This document shows, piece by piece, positions 7,037-7,161 of a DNA stretch of 7,161 nt. The notes beneath the pieces were generated by a model. The model was given only the letters and a program-made list of their open reading frames with translations. It was not told where the DNA came from and searched no databases. Origin of the DNA: Candidatus Gracilibacteria bacterium CG2_30_37_12 (GTDB lineage Bacteria; Patescibacteriota; Gracilibacteria; BD1-5; UBA2023); the NCBI GenBank assembly GCA_001873165.1, contig MNYO01000007.1, positions 1-7,161 of the forward strand, in the 5' to 3' direction. How positions within the stretch are numbered: the stretch's first letter is position 1; the number at the start of each line of letters is the position of its first letter. The translations under genes and the position numbers were made by a program.

Positions 7037-7128
7037 GGAAATTGCCTGAAATTCGCTATCCCCGTAGCAAGCTAACGGGGTATTACGCGAATTTCTCGCT
7101 ACACTACGCTTGACGACCGGCAATTTCT
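7037..7128. repeat. Three-tier nested hairpin directly after the peptidase stop
   Basis: Three perfect inverted pairs are nested: GAAATTGCC 7038-7046 with GGCAATTTC 7119-7127; GAAATTCGC 7048-7056 with GCGAATTTC 7087-7095; and CCCCGT 7060-7065 with ACGGGG 7075-7080. The last is extended by AGC/GCT with one bulged base. A 23-base unpaired arm (7096-7118) separates the outer from the middle stem on the right. It begins two bases after the TAA and has no T-run, so it is not a classical intrinsic terminator. It may be a 3' mRNA-stabilising structure, a REP-like repeat or a small structured RNA. From 7129 to the window end I see nothing. Confidence 0.65.
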
Positions 7129-7161
7129 AAAAAGTAGTTAGAGTAGGAAGAGTGGAATCCC

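Overview
The window looks like a piece of a Candidatus Gracilibacteria (BD1-5/GN02) or related Patescibacteria/CPR genome that uses genetic code 25, in which UGA is glycine. Four genes contain in-frame TGA where the protein family continues without a break, and two of these TGAs replace family-conserved glycines (the HAMP D-E-F-G motif and the G2 ATP-lid box of a histidine kinase). All six gene ends seen here are TAA or TAG, never TGA. CGA still reads as arginine in invariant GTPase motifs. That argues against lineages reported to have reassigned CGA/CGG and favours Gracilibacteria; this placement is inferred from codon use only. Under the standard code the peptidase and the kinase would be wrongly split and the GTPase truncated.

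Layout. Positions 1-5012 are mostly minus-strand genes. From the left edge: a RelE/ParE-like toxin reading frame that runs off the window and is broken by a TAA (1-155); its overlapping small antitoxin-like gene (145-327) with its own promoter and the only clear Shine-Dalgarno in the window; a DUF167/YggU protein (405-746); the ribosome-assembly GTPase Der/EngA (901-2607), with an unusual internal insertion and a charged tail; a secreted helical protein of unknown function (2851-3405, GTG start, promoter with an adjacent palindrome); a membrane sensor histidine kinase (3501-4841); and a doubtful 45-residue ORF (4875-5012). The plus strand carries one large gene, an M3-family oligoendopeptidase (5248-7035), followed by a three-tier nested hairpin (7037-7128).

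Three foldback (MITE/REP-like) elements lie between genes, at 741-898, 2626-2754 and 5004-5204. Each has TGTCAT at its outer ends, so the outward strand reads ATGACA, and next to all three this ATG is in frame with the neighbouring ORF. No gap between genes exceeds 300 bases. The longest gap, 5013-5247, is mostly the third foldback element.

The genes do not form one pathway. Der is a housekeeping ribosome-assembly factor, and the peptidase is probably cytoplasmic peptide turnover. The kinase has no response regulator in the window. The secreted protein directly follows the kinase but has its own promoter. The toxin-antitoxin remnant is an accessory module. I see no CRISPR array, rRNA, tRNA or transposase gene.
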